Positions 1-9,947 of a stretch of 64,000 nucleotides of DNA are shown piece by piece; position 1 is the stretch's first letter; every line of letters starts with the position of its first letter. The stretch is from Polynucleobacter sp. MG-Unter2-18 (GTDB lineage: Bacteria; Pseudomonadota; Gammaproteobacteria; Burkholderiales; Burkholderiaceae): NCBI RefSeq assembly GCF_018687675.1, contig NZ_CP061302.1, positions 124,001 to 188,000 on the forward strand, read 5' to 3'. Under the pieces are notes generated by a model. It searched no databases. It had not been told where the DNA came from and was given only the letters and a program-made list of their open reading frames with translations. A program made the position numbers and the translations under genes.

Positions 1-3
1 TCC

Positions 4-34
4 AAACCTAAGTTCTCACGAGCTTAGGTTTTTT
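4..34 (+). terminator. Rho-independent terminator of a gene left of the window
   Basis: A 9-base perfect stem (AAACCTAAG at 4-12, CTTAGGTTT at 23-31) with a 10-base loop is followed by further T residues to 34. The T-run lies on the plus-strand side, so it would end a plus-strand transcript entering from the left. It also insulates the convergent minus-strand transporter gene that ends at 73. Confidence 0.7.
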
Positions 35-72
35 CAATTTTAGAAACCGTATTTAATTGCGATGAAGTCTGC

Positions 73-1392
73 TTAATTGAGTAAGTTCGTTCTTCTAGTT
101 TCTGGTAAGTAAAGCATTGCCACTATAGCCCCGCCAGCTAAGAAAACCGTCGGATACCAGAGTCCCGCAAGATTACTTTCCCAGTATTGATTCAACCAAG
201 TCACAATTAAAGGTAGAAGCCCGCCTATCCACCCAGCCGCTAAGTTGTGCGGAAGGGTGGCTGCGCTATTTCTAGTTTTGGCTGGGAATAGCTCTGCAAG
301 TAGGGCTGTTTGTGGACCCACTACAAGGGCAAGGATTGCAGATAAGCCAATCAAGACTCCTGCTATCAACGAGATAGATCCGCCACTACTTTGTAGAAAA
401 TAAAACGCCGGCAATATTAGTGTGGCTCCTAAGGTGAGGCCGCTTACAACGACAGGCTTTCTACCGATCTTGTCAGATAGCCATCCTGCAAGTACTGTGA
501 AAGGCAATAGCGCAACTATTGCATAGACGCTGAGCTGATCTACCAACTGAGGGGCGAGCCTTACAGTAGTCTTCAGGAAGATCGAGGTGTAAACCTGTAC
601 GCAGAAAAAAAGCACTGCTCCACCAGCAGAGATGCAGAAAAAAAGTAGAAACATTCGCTTTCTGGTTTCAGGGTCTTTGAGATTGTCTCGCAATGGACTC
701 TTTGATTGAGATTCAGTTTTACTAAGCTGTAAATAGACTGGCGTTTCCTCTAAAGCCATTCGTGCTCTAAATGCAATTAAAAGCAGAATCAGCGAAACCC
801 AGAATGGCACACGCCACCCCCAGGATAAAAATTCTTCTTGAGTAAGATAGGTTTGTAGCAAGGCAATTTGAATCGTGGATACCAAGATGCCAAGGGGTCC
901 CATGAGTTGCAAGAAGCTAGTCTTAAAGCCTCGATTAGAGTCACCTGCATGCTCTGTGAGGTAGACGGCGCTGCCCCCAATTTCTCCTCCTGCCGAGAGG
1001 CCTTGAAGTAGTCTAAGACTCACCAACAGAATAGGTGCCCAGATTCCAACCTGAGCATAGGTCGGCAAAAAACCAACGCAGACTGTAGCAATCCCCATGA
1101 GGGAAATGGTGATCATAAAGACGGGACGCCGGCCAATACGATCGCCAATGCTTCCAAAAATAGCTGCTCCTATGGGTCTCACCACCATACCTACACCGAA
1201 AGTCGCAAGGCTAGCTAATAGGGCTGTACTGGGATCGCTTGAGGGAAAAAAGAGGGGGCCAAAAACTACAGCCAGAGTGGCAAAGGTGAGAAAGTCATAC
1301 CACTCTAGAAAGGTTCCAAAGCAAGCAGCAATAGCTACTTTTCTATAAGAAGGTGGTGAGGTCTGTATTTCTGATGCGTGCGTAGCAGTCAA
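73..1392 (-). CDS. MFS transporter, metabolite:H+ symporter (MHS) type
   Basis: A 439-residue, 12-helix major facilitator protein of the inner membrane, predicted to couple uptake of a small organic acid or zwitterion to protons. The EWYDF motif at residues 30-34 in the first helix is typical of the MHS subfamily (ProP, ShiA, KgtP, citrate carriers). Motif A occurs in both halves: GSIGDRIGRRP at about 80-90 and GWLSDKIGRKP at about 303-313. LQGLSAGGEIGG at 129-140 is also characteristic of this group. The gene starts 3 bases after the stop of rmuC on the same strand, so the two may be co-transcribed, although no functional link is obvious. The substrate cannot be named from sequence; neighbours give no pathway clue. 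Confidence 0.9.
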   Translation of the reverse strand: MTATHASEIQTSPPSYRKVAIAACFGTFLEWYDFLTFATLAVVFGPLFFPSSDPSTALLASLATFGVGMVVRPIGAAIFGSIGDRIGRRPVFMITISLMGIATVCVGFLPTYAQVGIWAPILLVSLRLLQGLSAGGEIGGSAVYLTEHAGDSNRGFKTSFLQLMGPLGILVSTIQIALLQTYLTQEEFLSWGWRVPFWVSLILLLIAFRARMALEETPVYLQLSKTESQSKSPLRDNLKDPETRKRMFLLFFCISAGGAVLFFCVQVYTSIFLKTTVRLAPQLVDQLSVYAIVALLPFTVLAGWLSDKIGRKPVVVSGLTLGATLILPAFYFLQSSGGSISLIAGVLIGLSAILALVVGPQTALLAELFPAKTRNSAATLPHNLAAGWIGGLLPLIVTWLNQYWESNLAGLWYPTVFLAGGAIVAMLYLPETRRTNLLN

Positions 1393-1395
1393 TTT

Positions 1396-2670
1396 TTATT
1401 CAGAGTCAGTTGACGATTCAATTAAGGGGGCAGATAAATTTTTACTAGGCTTAACACCGAGCTCACGCACCTTTTCTGCAGTACGAATCAGATTGCCTTT
1501 ACCGGATTTGAGTTTACTAAAGGCATCATGGTAACTCGTTTGGGCTTGATCTAAACGTTGACCCAGTTTTTCAAGATCATCAACAAAGCCAACAAACTTG
1601 TCATAGAGCGTGCCACATTGTTTTGCAATTTCTAGAGCGTTGCGGTTTTGGTGATCCTGACGCCAAAGATGTGCAACAGTTCTCAGCGTAGCCATCAAAG
1701 TACTTGGACATACGAGAACAATATTCTTGGCAAGTGCCTCTTGGTACAAATTAGGCGCTGTCTTCAAGGCTAACAGGAATGCAGGTTCAATGGGCACAAA
1801 CATCAACACAAAGTCTACTGAGCCAATTCCATACAAAGAGCTGTAATTCTTGCTTGAGAGCCCTTGAATGTGTTGTCGAAGAGACTGAATATGTGCCACC
1901 AATTCTTGCTCTGAGATAGTTGGATCGGTTGCCTCGGCATGGCGTGAATACGCGGTAATAGAAACCTTACTATCAACTACTAAGCTTCTACCCTCTGGCA
2001 GTTTAACCACTACGTCAGGCTGGAGACGTGAGCCATCAGTCTGAGTATGGCTATCTTGAACTAGATACTCTTCGCCTTTTCGCAGGCCTGAAGATTCGAG
2101 AATGGACTCTAAAACCAACTCACCCCAATTACCTTGTACTTTCGAGTCGCCCTTCAGCGCCTGAGTCAGCGAACGTGTCTCATCAGACATGCGTAAATTG
2201 AGATTAGCTAGACGCTCAATCTCACTCTTGAGTGCAAAGCGCTCACGTGCTTCGTTACCGTAAGAAGTATTTACCTGCTCTTTAAATTCCGAAAGCTTAG
2301 TTTGTAGCGGCTTCAGAAGAGCATCTAAACTAGCAACGTTTTGTTCAGTAAAGCGCTTGGACTTATCCTCCAAAATTTCATTAGCAAGATTTTTGAATTG
2401 GCTAGTAAGCGCCTCTTTAGCCTCATTGAGGGATTCAATTCTTCCTAAACCTTGTTTACGCTCTGAGTCTAGTGCTGCCTCAAGTCGAATGGCATTCTGT
2501 AATGCCTGATCACGCTCAGCTCTTAAGCTGGCGGAAAGCGCAGCATCATTTTGAATTTGCTGCTCAACTCTAGTGAGGGTTGAGCGTAAATTGAGCGCAT
2601 AGACCAAAAGGCCTGCACATAAACTGAATGGCAGGCCAAATAGTAAAAGAGAGCTTAAGTCAAAAGTCAC
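1396..2670 (-). CDS. rmuC: DNA recombination protein RmuC
   Basis: A 424-residue RmuC family protein. A single N-terminal membrane helix (about residues 8-26) is followed by a long charged coiled-coil segment (about 30-170) and then the conserved RmuC core (about 175-375), with QGNWGELVLESILE and the nuclease-like PDVVVKLPEG...VVDSK block. The family limits inversions and rearrangements at short inverted repeats and is thought to be a nuclease-fold protein, though its biochemical activity is poorly defined. Length is close to the usual 400-500 residues. It lies between grxD upstream and an MFS gene 3 bases downstream. Confidence 0.93.
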   Translation of the reverse strand: MTFDLSSLLLFGLPFSLCAGLLVYALNLRSTLTRVEQQIQNDAALSASLRAERDQALQNAIRLEAALDSERKQGLGRIESLNEAKEALTSQFKNLANEILEDKSKRFTEQNVASLDALLKPLQTKLSEFKEQVNTSYGNEARERFALKSEIERLANLNLRMSDETRSLTQALKGDSKVQGNWGELVLESILESSGLRKGEEYLVQDSHTQTDGSRLQPDVVVKLPEGRSLVVDSKVSITAYSRHAEATDPTISEQELVAHIQSLRQHIQGLSSKNYSSLYGIGSVDFVLMFVPIEPAFLLALKTAPNLYQEALAKNIVLVCPSTLMATLRTVAHLWRQDHQNRNALEIAKQCGTLYDKFVGFVDDLEKLGQRLDQAQTSYHDAFSKLKSGKGNLIRTAEKVRELGVKPSKNLSAPLIESSTDSE

Positions 2671-2698
2671 AAGTGTGAGTTATGCAGATTTTGTGCAA

Positions 2699-3007
2699 TT
2701 AACCTTGTACAAGCTTTTTCAACTCACCGCTTTGGAACATTTCAGTCATGATGTCTGAACCACCAATGAATTCACCATTGATATAGAGCTGAGGAATAGT
2801 TGGCCAGTTAGCAAATTCCTTAATACCCTGACGAATGGCTTCATCTTCCAAAACGTTAACGGTATGAAGAGTCTCCACACCACTTGCGCGCAAAATATTG
2901 ATCGCATTTCCAGAAAAGCCGCATTGCGGAAACTGGGCGTTGCCCTTCATAAACAATACAACGGGGTGGCTGGTAACGATTTCTTGAATTTTTGCTTGGG
3001 TATCCAT
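2699..3007 (-). CDS. grxD: Monothiol glutaredoxin, Grx4 family
   Basis: A 102-residue cytosolic monothiol glutaredoxin. The CGFS active site is at residues 29-32 ([11 protein letters not shown]), followed by the glutathione-binding [16 protein letters not shown] segment at about 68-83. CGFS glutaredoxins bind a [2Fe-2S] cluster with glutathione and BolA-type partners and act in iron-sulfur delivery and iron sensing rather than as dithiol reductases. The gene follows prmC in the hemA-prfA-prmC-grxD order conserved in many betaproteobacteria, with a gap of about 100 bases that could hold its own promoter. Confidence 0.96.
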   Translation of the reverse strand: MDTQAKIQEIVTSHPVVLFMKGNAQFPQCGFSGNAINILRASGVETLHTVNVLEDEAIRQGIKEFANWPTIPQLYINGEFIGGSDIMTEMFQSGELKKLVQG

Positions 3008-3111
3008 ATTTTTTTTCCTGAATTTATGCCATTTAAAGATGATGATTTACTGCTAATAATGAGGTAATTTTAAGGCTATCTGAAGAAAAGGGTTAATTCC
3101 CTGTATCGGTT

Positions 3112-3960
3112 TTAGAGCCTTTTTCGTCCAGAAGCTACTCGGCAGTGGCCTGCCAAATCGAGGTGAACCTGGACGTCTATTAGACCCGCCCCTTTCATTA
3201 GCTCCATCACCGCTTTGGATTGATCAAAGCCATGCTCAACGGCAATCAAGCCACCAGATTTAAGGTATTCACCAGTCCCGGCAATAATGCTTTCTAAGCA
3301 GCTCAGCCCGTTAGCGTAATCGGTTAGAGCGGATACAGGCTCAAAACGGAGATCCCCTTGAGTGAGGTGGGGGTCTTGATGGGCGATGTAGGGCGGATTA
3401 CTCACAATCAGATCAAATTGGCTTGGTTCGGTCAACGCCGCATACCAACTGCCTTGTAAAAACTGGACTTGATCTAGTAGGTTTAAGGAATGTGCATTTT
3501 GCTTTGCAATGGCTAGAGCCTCGGTTGTTTGATCTGTCGCAATTAGTAATGCCAGTGGTGCAGCGCTTGCGATAGAGAGTGCAATAGCACCAGAGCCAGT
3601 GCCCAGATCTAGTACCCTTGTGCATTTGTTGAGTTTAGCAATCTCAGTAAGGGCAATCTCTACGAGGAGCTCAGTTTCTGGGCGAGGAATAAGTACTCCA
3701 GGGCCAACCTCTAACTCAATATTATGAAAGCCCTTCTTGCCTAAGATATACGCAATAGGTTCTCCTAGAACTCTTCTGGAAACTAATGTTTCCCATTCTA
3801 GAAAAGCTTGCTCATTCAAACTCATACCATCACGAGATAGCAGGGCAGAGCGTGGGAGTTGGTAGTGCTTCTCTATGATGTGGGCAAGTAATATCCGCAC
3901 CTCATTTGCTGGCAATGCACAGTTGCTAATTAATTCGCGTAAGGGCGGGCTGGCGCTCAT
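3112..3960 (-). CDS. prmC: Release factor glutamine N5-methyltransferase PrmC
   Basis: A 282-residue SAM-dependent methyltransferase that modifies the glutamine of the GGQ motif in RF1 and RF2. An N-terminal helical substrate-binding domain (about 1-80) leads into the Rossmann core: RPETE at 93-97, SAM-binding DLGTGSGA at 118-125 and the catalytic NPPY at 188-191. It lies 12 bases downstream of prfA, which encodes its substrate RF1, so co-expression makes functional sense. Length is normal for the family. Confidence 0.97.
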   Translation of the reverse strand: MSASPPLRELISNCALPANEVRILLAHIIEKHYQLPRSALLSRDGMSLNEQAFLEWETLVSRRVLGEPIAYILGKKGFHNIELEVGPGVLIPRPETELLVEIALTEIAKLNKCTRVLDLGTGSGAIALSIASAAPLALLIATDQTTEALAIAKQNAHSLNLLDQVQFLQGSWYAALTEPSQFDLIVSNPPYIAHQDPHLTQGDLRFEPVSALTDYANGLSCLESIIAGTGEYLKSGGLIAVEHGFDQSKAVMELMKGAGLIDVQVHLDLAGHCRVASGRKRL

Positions 3961-3972
3961 CCTGGGGTGGAA

Positions 3973-5052
3973 TTAATTATCACCAAGTGCTGCAAGAAGC
4001 TCCGCCTGATGTTCAGACGCAAGGGCATTGCATAGATCGTCTATATCACCATCCATCATGGCATCAATTTTATACAGCGTGAGATTGATGCGGTGATCGG
4101 TAATACGACCCTGTGGAAAGTTGTAAGTCCGAATGCGATCACTACGATCACCAGTGCCAACTAAAGACTTTCTGGTCTGTGCTTCTAGCTGATGTTTTTC
4201 ACGTTCACGAGCATCCATGATGCGAGAGACAAGAACCTTCATTGCTTGTTCACGATTGCGGTGCTGACTGCGATCATCTTGGCACTCAACCACAGTGCCA
4301 GTTGGTAAATGAGTAATACGGACAGCGGAGTCCGTTTTATTAATATGCTGACCACCAGCCCCTGAAGCTCTAAAAGTATCAATGCGTAATTCAGCGGGAT
4401 TAATTTTGACCGCTTCTAATTCATCAGCCTCGGGCATCACAGCTACTGTACAAGCTGAAGTATGAATACGTCCCTGAGTTTCTGTTTGGGGAACACGTTG
4501 CACGCGATGGCCACCAGACTCAAATTTGAGGCGTGAATAAACAGACTGACCTACTAGGCGTAAAACAACTTCTTTATAGCCACCAAGATCAGATTCGGCA
4601 GCATTGACCACTTCTACTCTCCAGCCCTGACGTTCTGCAAAGCGCGTATACATTCGGAGTAGATCGCTGGCAAAAAGTGCGCTTTCATCACCGCCTGTAC
4701 CTGCCCGAATCTCTAAGAAGACATTGCGTTCGTCGTTGACATCTTTGGGTAGGAGTAGTTTTTGAAGCACACCCTCAAGCTCTTCCATGGCGGCTTGAGC
4801 TTGTTTTTGCTCTTCATCAGCAAAGTCCTTCATATCAGGATCCTTGCGCATCTCTTCTGCAGCTTGAGCATCAGCCTCGGCTTGTTTATATAAGCCAAAT
4901 TGCTCCACTACCGTCGCAATATCAGAATGCTCACGTGTGAGCTTCCGATAGTTATCCATATCCTTGGTGGACTCTTCGGTAGTTAATAAGGAATTGAGTT
5001 CGGCTAAGCGCGTATCTAGGTGGTCTAGCTTAGCCCGCATGCTGGGCTTCAT
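3973..5052 (-). CDS. prfA: Peptide chain release factor 1 (RF1)
   Basis: A 359-residue class I release factor that reads UAA and UAG and triggers peptidyl-tRNA hydrolysis on the ribosome. The stop-codon-reading P-x-T tripeptide (PQT, 188-190) marks it as RF1 rather than RF2, and the catalytic GGQ is at 233-235 in [15 protein letters not shown]. Its glutamine is the target of PrmC encoded just downstream. The start codon immediately follows the hemA stop codon (no intergenic bases), which indicates translational coupling. Confidence 0.98.
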   Translation of the reverse strand: MKPSMRAKLDHLDTRLAELNSLLTTEESTKDMDNYRKLTREHSDIATVVEQFGLYKQAEADAQAAEEMRKDPDMKDFADEEQKQAQAAMEELEGVLQKLLLPKDVNDERNVFLEIRAGTGGDESALFASDLLRMYTRFAERQGWRVEVVNAAESDLGGYKEVVLRLVGQSVYSRLKFESGGHRVQRVPQTETQGRIHTSACTVAVMPEADELEAVKINPAELRIDTFRASGAGGQHINKTDSAVRITHLPTGTVVECQDDRSQHRNREQAMKVLVSRIMDAREREKHQLEAQTRKSLVGTGDRSDRIRTYNFPQGRITDHRINLTLYKIDAMMDGDIDDLCNALASEHQAELLAALGDN

Positions 5053-6369
5053 CTAATGGTCTTCTGGCTTGGAGTGTGAGGCGAATAATTTGGGAAGTAA
5101 CTTAATCAGTGCTTCACGCTCAGCGCCATTGGAGTGTTGCAAAGCATGTAATGAGCCATGTAAGAACTTATTTGTTAAGCCTTGAGCCATTGCATTGAGA
5201 ACTTCTTGGGGATCCTCGCCACGCATCAATCGTTTCATCGCGCGATCGAGTTCAAGTTGCCTGAGGTGCTCGCCTTGTTGCTGAATATCCTGAATGAGTG
5301 GCACAGTCTTACGACCTTGCATCCAGTGCATGAAATTACCCACACGATCTTCAATAATGGCTTCAGCCTGACTCACCGCTGCTTGGCGTAAAGAAGCTCC
5401 CGTCTGAATCATCACGCCTAGATCATCTACCGTATAAAGGTAGATGTCATTTAAGCGGCTAATCTCTGGCTCAAAGTCACGTGGAACCGCTAGATCAATC
5501 ATGACCATCGGTTTACGACGACGCTGCTTAAGAGCACTCTCCACCATTCCTAATCCGATAATCGGTAGTGATGATGCTGTACTTGAAATGATGATGTCAA
5601 ATTCATGTAATCGACTTGGCAGATCTGAGAGCTTAAATGATTCTGCCTCAACATTTTGAATAGAAATTGAGTCTGCTAATTCTTGTCCGCGTTCAATCGT
5701 GCGATTGGCAATGGCTACTGCCTTAGGCTTGCGTGCCACGAAATGGGTAGCGCACAAAGTGATCATGTCACCAGCGCCGATAAACAGAACACGTTGATCA
5801 GCAATACTTTCAAAAATACGTTCGGCTAATCGAACGGATGCTGCTGCCATTGAAATCGAGTGGGCGCCAATCTCTGTCGAGCCACGAACTTCTTTTGCGA
5901 CTGCAAAGGTTTTCTGAAAGAGTTGATTGAGATATGTACCAAGGACGCCTGCATCATTTGCAGTACGCACAGCATCTTTCATCTGACCCAAGATTTGGGT
6001 TTCACCAATCACCATGGAGTCCAACCCACAAGCAACTCTAAAGGCATGACGAACTGCATCAGATTGCGGTAGCGAATAAATATGTGGCTCCAAACTGCTA
6101 GGAGCAAGTTGTTGGGTTTTGGCTAACCAGTCAAACGTCGCTTCATGTAAGAGGCTGGCTGCATCTGCATCATTAGCGGCGCAGTAGAGTTCAGTTCTAT
6201 TACAGGTAGACAGGATTGTGGCCTCAGGCAGGCCGGCCTGATTCGCACCAACAAGATGTTGGCGAAGATCGTGCAACGCTTCTTGAAGAAATTCAGGGTC
6301 AAAGGCGACCTTTTCCCGAATGGCGACCGGCGCTGTGTGATGATTGATGCCGAGTGTCAACAACTTCAT
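5053..6369 (-). CDS. hemA: Glutamyl-tRNA reductase
   Basis: A 438-residue NADPH-dependent enzyme that reduces glutamyl-tRNA to glutamate-1-semialdehyde, the first committed step of the C5 route to heme. The N-terminal catalytic domain has [12 protein letters not shown] and the nucleophilic cysteine C56 in STCNRTELY. The NADPH-binding domain has FIGAGDM near 197-202, and a C-terminal helical dimerisation domain follows. It is first in hemA-prfA-prmC(-grxD), the order seen in many proteobacteria. Its start lies against the 5' end of a divergent small membrane gene, so the hemA promoter must lie inside that gene. Confidence 0.97.
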   Translation of the reverse strand: MKLLTLGINHHTAPVAIREKVAFDPEFLQEALHDLRQHLVGANQAGLPEATILSTCNRTELYCAANDADAASLLHEATFDWLAKTQQLAPSSLEPHIYSLPQSDAVRHAFRVACGLDSMVIGETQILGQMKDAVRTANDAGVLGTYLNQLFQKTFAVAKEVRGSTEIGAHSISMAAASVRLAERIFESIADQRVLFIGAGDMITLCATHFVARKPKAVAIANRTIERGQELADSISIQNVEAESFKLSDLPSRLHEFDIIISSTASSLPIIGLGMVESALKQRRRKPMVMIDLAVPRDFEPEISRLNDIYLYTVDDLGVMIQTGASLRQAAVSQAEAIIEDRVGNFMHWMQGRKTVPLIQDIQQQGEHLRQLELDRAMKRLMRGEDPQEVLNAMAQGLTNKFLHGSLHALQHSNGAEREALIKLLPKLFASHSKPEDH

Positions 6370-6370
6370 A

Positions 6371-6679
6371 ATGGTGATTATAGATTTGATGGCGGCAACA
6401 ATGGGGGTGGCAATGGGGTTTTTAGCTTTTCTGGTAATTGGTGGTCTAACTGGCGTATTTGCCTTGGTTTTTTACCCAGGAAAACGTCAATCTAAGCTAA
6501 GGGCTAAGAAATTTCTTATGGCAGTCTTGGTTGGCGGTGTTTCTGCCCTAGCTAGCTCCTATATAGGGCAATTTACAGGTGTATTTCAGTCAGGTCAGAT
6601 GTTGGAATGGCTCAGTGCCATTGCAGCCTCTTGCCTTGCAGGCTGCCTCTATGCAGTCTACGCAGCAACACAGAATTAG
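6371..6679 (+). CDS. Small three-helix membrane protein, GlsB/YeaQ-like
   Basis: A small hydrophobic protein of up to 102 residues with three predicted membrane helices. A glycine-rich first helix is followed by YPGKRQSK, then two helices with alternating small residues. This layout resembles the GlsB/YeaQ/YmgE (transglycosylase-associated) family, whose role is unknown beyond stress association; the resemblance is by eye only. The start is uncertain: in-frame ATGs occur at 6344, 6371, 6389, 6401 and 6413. Starts at 6401 or 6413 best fit the family and have G-rich upstream sequence. The gene is divergent from hemA with essentially no spacer, and its stop overlaps the convergent ung stop by a few bases. 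Confidence 0.65.
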   Translation: MVIIDLMAATMGVAMGFLAFLVIGGLTGVFALVFYPGKRQSKLRAKKFLMAVLVGGVSALASSYIGQFTGVFQSGQMLEWLSAIAASCLAGCLYAVYAATQN

Positions 6680-7428
6680 TTAAATAGGTCACCATGAGGG
6701 ACGGTCCAGCAAATGGGGCTTGCTCCGTGCTCTAGCAGCCATTTATTGGCTTTGGTGAAGTGCCCGCAACTCTCTTTTCCGCCAGGCTGAATAAAAGGCC
6801 GATCTGTTTTATAGACCCCTAGCCCAGAAGGGTGTGAGGATTGCAGAATCAATTGATCTGGTGCTATTTCAATAAGGGGTAACTTGGATTGGGCGTGACC
6901 ACCCCACAGCATCCAAACCAGATGCGGCTTTTGCTGCGCTAAGGCGCTTATCAGTCGATCAATCAGGGATTTCCAGCCCAGATTGGCGTGACTGCCTGCT
7001 TCACCCAATTTGACACTGAGAGCGGTATTGAGAAGTAAAACGCCTTGCTCAGCCCAAGAATGAAGATCCCCGTTGTTAAGGGCGTCAAAACTTTCCAGTG
7101 CTAGCGCCTTGCTGATATTACGTAAGGAGCTCGGAAATTGGCGAGAATTCGTCGGAATATTACTCGGAATAGAAAAAGCCAAGCCCTGGGCTAGCCCAGG
7201 AGAGTGATACGGATCTTGCCCCAAGATGACGACCTTAACCTGATTCAGCGGAGTCAGAGAGAGTGCTTTGAAGAAATTCTGAGGCTCTGGACAAATCTTT
7301 TCGAACTCTTTATTGAGCTCAGTCCTGAGATTGGTCTGTAGTTGTTGCCACTCAGGGGATTCAAAATAGTCTCCGAGTAGAGTGCGCCAATCTTCCGGAA
7401 TATCAGCTGCAGAAAATGAATGCATCAC
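6676..7428 (-). CDS. ung: Uracil-DNA glycosylase, family 1
   Basis: A 250-residue family 1 enzyme that removes uracil from DNA to start base-excision repair. The catalytic water-activating loop GQDPYH is present, followed by GLAFS (uracil binding), and the minor-groove loop is HPSGLG in place of the common HPSPLS. VVILGQDPYHSPGLAQG matches the family signature closely. The length is slightly above the E. coli protein because of an N-terminal extension. The ATG overlaps the stop of the upstream M61 peptidase gene by 4 bases, suggesting translational coupling. Confidence 0.96.
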   Translation of the reverse strand: MMHSFSAADIPEDWRTLLGDYFESPEWQQLQTNLRTELNKEFEKICPEPQNFFKALSLTPLNQVKVVILGQDPYHSPGLAQGLAFSIPSNIPTNSRQFPSSLRNISKALALESFDALNNGDLHSWAEQGVLLLNTALSVKLGEAGSHANLGWKSLIDRLISALAQQKPHLVWMLWGGHAQSKLPLIEIAPDQLILQSSHPSGLGVYKTDRPFIQPGGKESCGHFTKANKWLLEHGASPICWTVPHGDLFN

Positions 7429-9209
7429 TCAGCTGGTGTGAGTATGTACTGGGCTGGAATTTGATCATCCTTAAGAACAGTCATGCGCTCGTGCTCTAAA
7501 TCATCTCGATAAAAACAAATCTGAATGATTTGCCCTGTGATCAAGCTAGATAAAATTTTATCCCAGCGAGCAGCAGTAACACGCTCACCATTGATGCTAG
7601 CTAGAAGATCTCCGGTAGCTAGACCAGCCAATTGCGCGGCACCACCGTCGAGTACGTGGGTTACCTTTAGCCAGCCGCCTACTTCGGTATGACGCAGCCC
7701 AAGTTGCAATTTAATTTGCTCAAGCTTGGAATGGGTTTTTTGTTTCACTGAAATAGTTTGGGAATCAATCCATTTCTGAATTGGAATATCTTCAGCGCCA
7801 AAAATGTAGCGGGATTGAAATTCATTCCAAGTTTTAGAGAATCCCTTCCCTAGTAATTTGAGAATCAAGTCGTCCATGCCGTCTTCAGCAATGCCATCCA
7901 ACGTAACTCCATGGGTTTGCCAAATGAGGCGCATCAAATCATCTAAGGATTGGCCGTTGCTTGTAAATGCACGAATCTTGAGATCTAAACCTAAGGCGAG
8001 TAATGCGCCCTTGCCGTAATAACTTACTACTGCATTCGGCGTGTTCTCATCGGCCTGGTAATACTTAGTCCAAGCATCAAAAGAGCTGTCCGCTAGGCTT
8101 TGCTTCAATCTACCAGGCCCGCGCAAAATACCATTCCAATTATTAGCCACTAGCTTGAGGTAGGTTTTGAGGTCAATACGTGTGCTACGGAATAATTGCA
8201 AGTCATCGTAGTAACTCGTAAAGCCTTCAAATAACCAAAGTAAACGAGTATGGTTTCTGCGATCAAGTTGATAGGGTTGAAATGCTTTTGGCTGAATGCG
8301 TTTAACTAACCAAGCATGGAAGTATTCATGACTACAGAGGCCTAGAAACTCACGATAGGATGCCTCATCAAGCGGGGAATTTATTTGGGGAATCTGATCA
8401 CGACGGCATAGCAGGGCGGTGCTATTGCGATGTTCAAGTCCGCCATATCCAGAGAGAACCGCATTCACCAAAAATAAATAATTCTGGAAAGGTGCTTTCT
8501 TAGTCTTTGGCTCAAAGAGATTAATTGTGCTGGTACAGATAGCCTGCAGATCTTTTGCCAAGCGCTCAAGATCAATTTCATGGATGCAACCTTGAATGGC
8601 CATGGCATGTGACACGCCATTCGATTGCCAATGTGCAATCTGAAACTCACCCATCGCAATCGGATGATCTAAGAGATCATCATAATTTTTGGCGAGATAA
8701 AAGCCGTAACCTTGATCATCTACTTTGGCTTGTTGTAATCCCGTTTGAACAGTCCAGGAGTTCGCGCAAGTATCTTGAGGAGAAACTAAGACTACAGTGC
8801 AGGGTAAAGACTCCTGCCCCTTGACTGCTAAACATAAACTGCTTGGGTTGATAAAAGCACGCTCAGTATCTAGATAGGCGGCTCGTACTGAAGAATCAAA
8901 TGCATATACCGTTGTGAGGATTTCTACTGCACCAGCTACCTTGGGTAAGCACCATTGATCGTTATCAATTCGCTCTAAGACTAGCGCTTCATTTGGCTTA
9001 TTTAGTGCAAACGCTTCGATCGTTTCAATTTGTTTGCTGAAATCACGTATTAAATAGCTTCCCGGAATCCAAGCGGGTATTTGCAAAATCTGTCCGTTGG
9101 GCGAGGGATTTTGAATGTGTAGCTTCACATGAAAGCGGTGACCATGTAAATCCGCCGACCAAATGGTGTACTGGATTGCTGGTAAATCAGAGATATTTAA
9201 TTTGTTCAT
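7425..9209 (-). CDS. M61 family metallopeptidase with PDZ domain
   Basis: A 594-residue peptidase of the M61 (glycyl aminopeptidase) family. A long N-terminal beta-rich region precedes the gluzincin zinc site HEYFH (H294, E295, H298), and the downstream GFTSYYDD block supplies the expected third ligand region. A PDZ domain lies near 510-565 (LRHTEVGGWLKVTHVLDGGAAQLAG, split over the start of the domain) and includes AGLATGDLLASING. No signal peptide is evident, so it is probably cytoplasmic. M61 enzymes prefer N-terminal glycine or alanine substrates; the physiological substrate here is unknown. It precedes ung with a 4-base overlap and follows dsbC by 12 bases. Confidence 0.9.
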   Translation of the reverse strand: MNKLNISDLPAIQYTIWSADLHGHRFHVKLHIQNPSPNGQILQIPAWIPGSYLIRDFSKQIETIEAFALNKPNEALVLERIDNDQWCLPKVAGAVEILTTVYAFDSSVRAAYLDTERAFINPSSLCLAVKGQESLPCTVVLVSPQDTCANSWTVQTGLQQAKVDDQGYGFYLAKNYDDLLDHPIAMGEFQIAHWQSNGVSHAMAIQGCIHEIDLERLAKDLQAICTSTINLFEPKTKKAPFQNYLFLVNAVLSGYGGLEHRNSTALLCRRDQIPQINSPLDEASYREFLGLCSHEYFHAWLVKRIQPKAFQPYQLDRRNHTRLLWLFEGFTSYYDDLQLFRSTRIDLKTYLKLVANNWNGILRGPGRLKQSLADSSFDAWTKYYQADENTPNAVVSYYGKGALLALGLDLKIRAFTSNGQSLDDLMRLIWQTHGVTLDGIAEDGMDDLILKLLGKGFSKTWNEFQSRYIFGAEDIPIQKWIDSQTISVKQKTHSKLEQIKLQLGLRHTEVGGWLKVTHVLDGGAAQLAGLATGDLLASINGERVTAARWDKILSSLITGQIIQICFYRDDLEHERMTVLKDDQIPAQYILTPAE

Positions 9210-9221
9210 TAGGATTACCTC

Positions 9222-9947
9222 TCACTTCAGACTGCTAAATTTCTTTTCAATATCGGTGATTTGAACTGCACCTGGAAAGCGACTGCCATCAGTAAAGAAA
9301 ATAGTAGGCGTACCTGTAATGCCATAGGTTTTGGCAAAGGCCATATTTTTATCTAAAGGTGTGCTGCAGTCGCCCTTACCGGTAGGTGTAATGCCATTGA
9401 TCATCCAATCAACATAGGCTTTTTGGGGATCTGCAGAGCACCAAATTTGTTTCGACTTTTGCGCGGAGTCAGCTGAGAGAATCGGAATAAGGTAGGTATA
9501 GACCGTAACGTTATCTAATTGCTGCAAGGATTTATCTAAACGCTTGCAGTAGCCACAATTCGGGTCGGAAAAAACAGCTAACTGTCGACTGCCATTACCT
9601 CGCACTACTTTTAAAGCATTTGATGAATTGAGTTCAGACCATTTAATGCGATTGAGGTCTGCCTGTTTTTGCTCCGTAATATTTTTCCCAGTAGCGATCT
9701 CAATGATTTCGCCTTGGATTAAATATTTACTATTCGCATCGGTATAAAAAATTTCATTTCCAACTAATACTTCATATATGCCGGAAATGGGTGATTGAGA
9801 GACACTTTTGATTTTGGTGTTTTGGCCAATCTTCTTTTGGAGTTCAGATCGAACTTGCTGTTCCGATTGCGCGTTGACTATTCCTACTAAAAATATTAGA
9901 GAGCAAGCTAAAGAGAGAGTAGAAAGTAATTTATTCAAAATCAGCAT
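9222..9947 (-). CDS. dsbC: Thiol:disulfide interchange protein DsbC
   Basis: A periplasmic disulfide isomerase of about 240 residues. A Sec signal peptide ([22 protein letters not shown]) precedes an N-terminal dimerisation domain and a thioredoxin fold with the active site CGYC in FSDPNCGYCKRL and the cis-proline in GTPTIFF. The open frame extends up to 9965. I prefer the ATG at 9947 or the TTG at 9938, because the GGAG at 9948-9951 is too close to the ATG (no spacer) but correctly spaced (9 bases) for the TTG. The 5' end overlaps the upstream UbiH-family gene, so the two are probably coupled. DsbD, needed to keep it reduced, is not in the window. Confidence 0.92.
   Translation of the reverse strand: MLILNKLLSTLSLACSLIFLVGIVNAQSEQQVRSELQKKIGQNTKIKSVSQSPISGIYEVLVGNEIFYTDANSKYLIQGEIIEIATGKNITEQKQADLNRIKWSELNSSNALKVVRGNGSRQLAVFSDPNCGYCKRLDKSLQQLDNVTVYTYLIPILSADSAQKSKQIWCSADPQKAYVDWMINGITPTGKGDCSTPLDKNMAFAKTYGITGTPTIFFTDGSRFPGAVQITDIEKKFSSLK

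Noticed and set aside
1..34. Possible tRNA 3' end before the left-edge terminator (window starts with tcca)
   Set aside because: Four bases are not evidence; the upstream sequence is outside the window.
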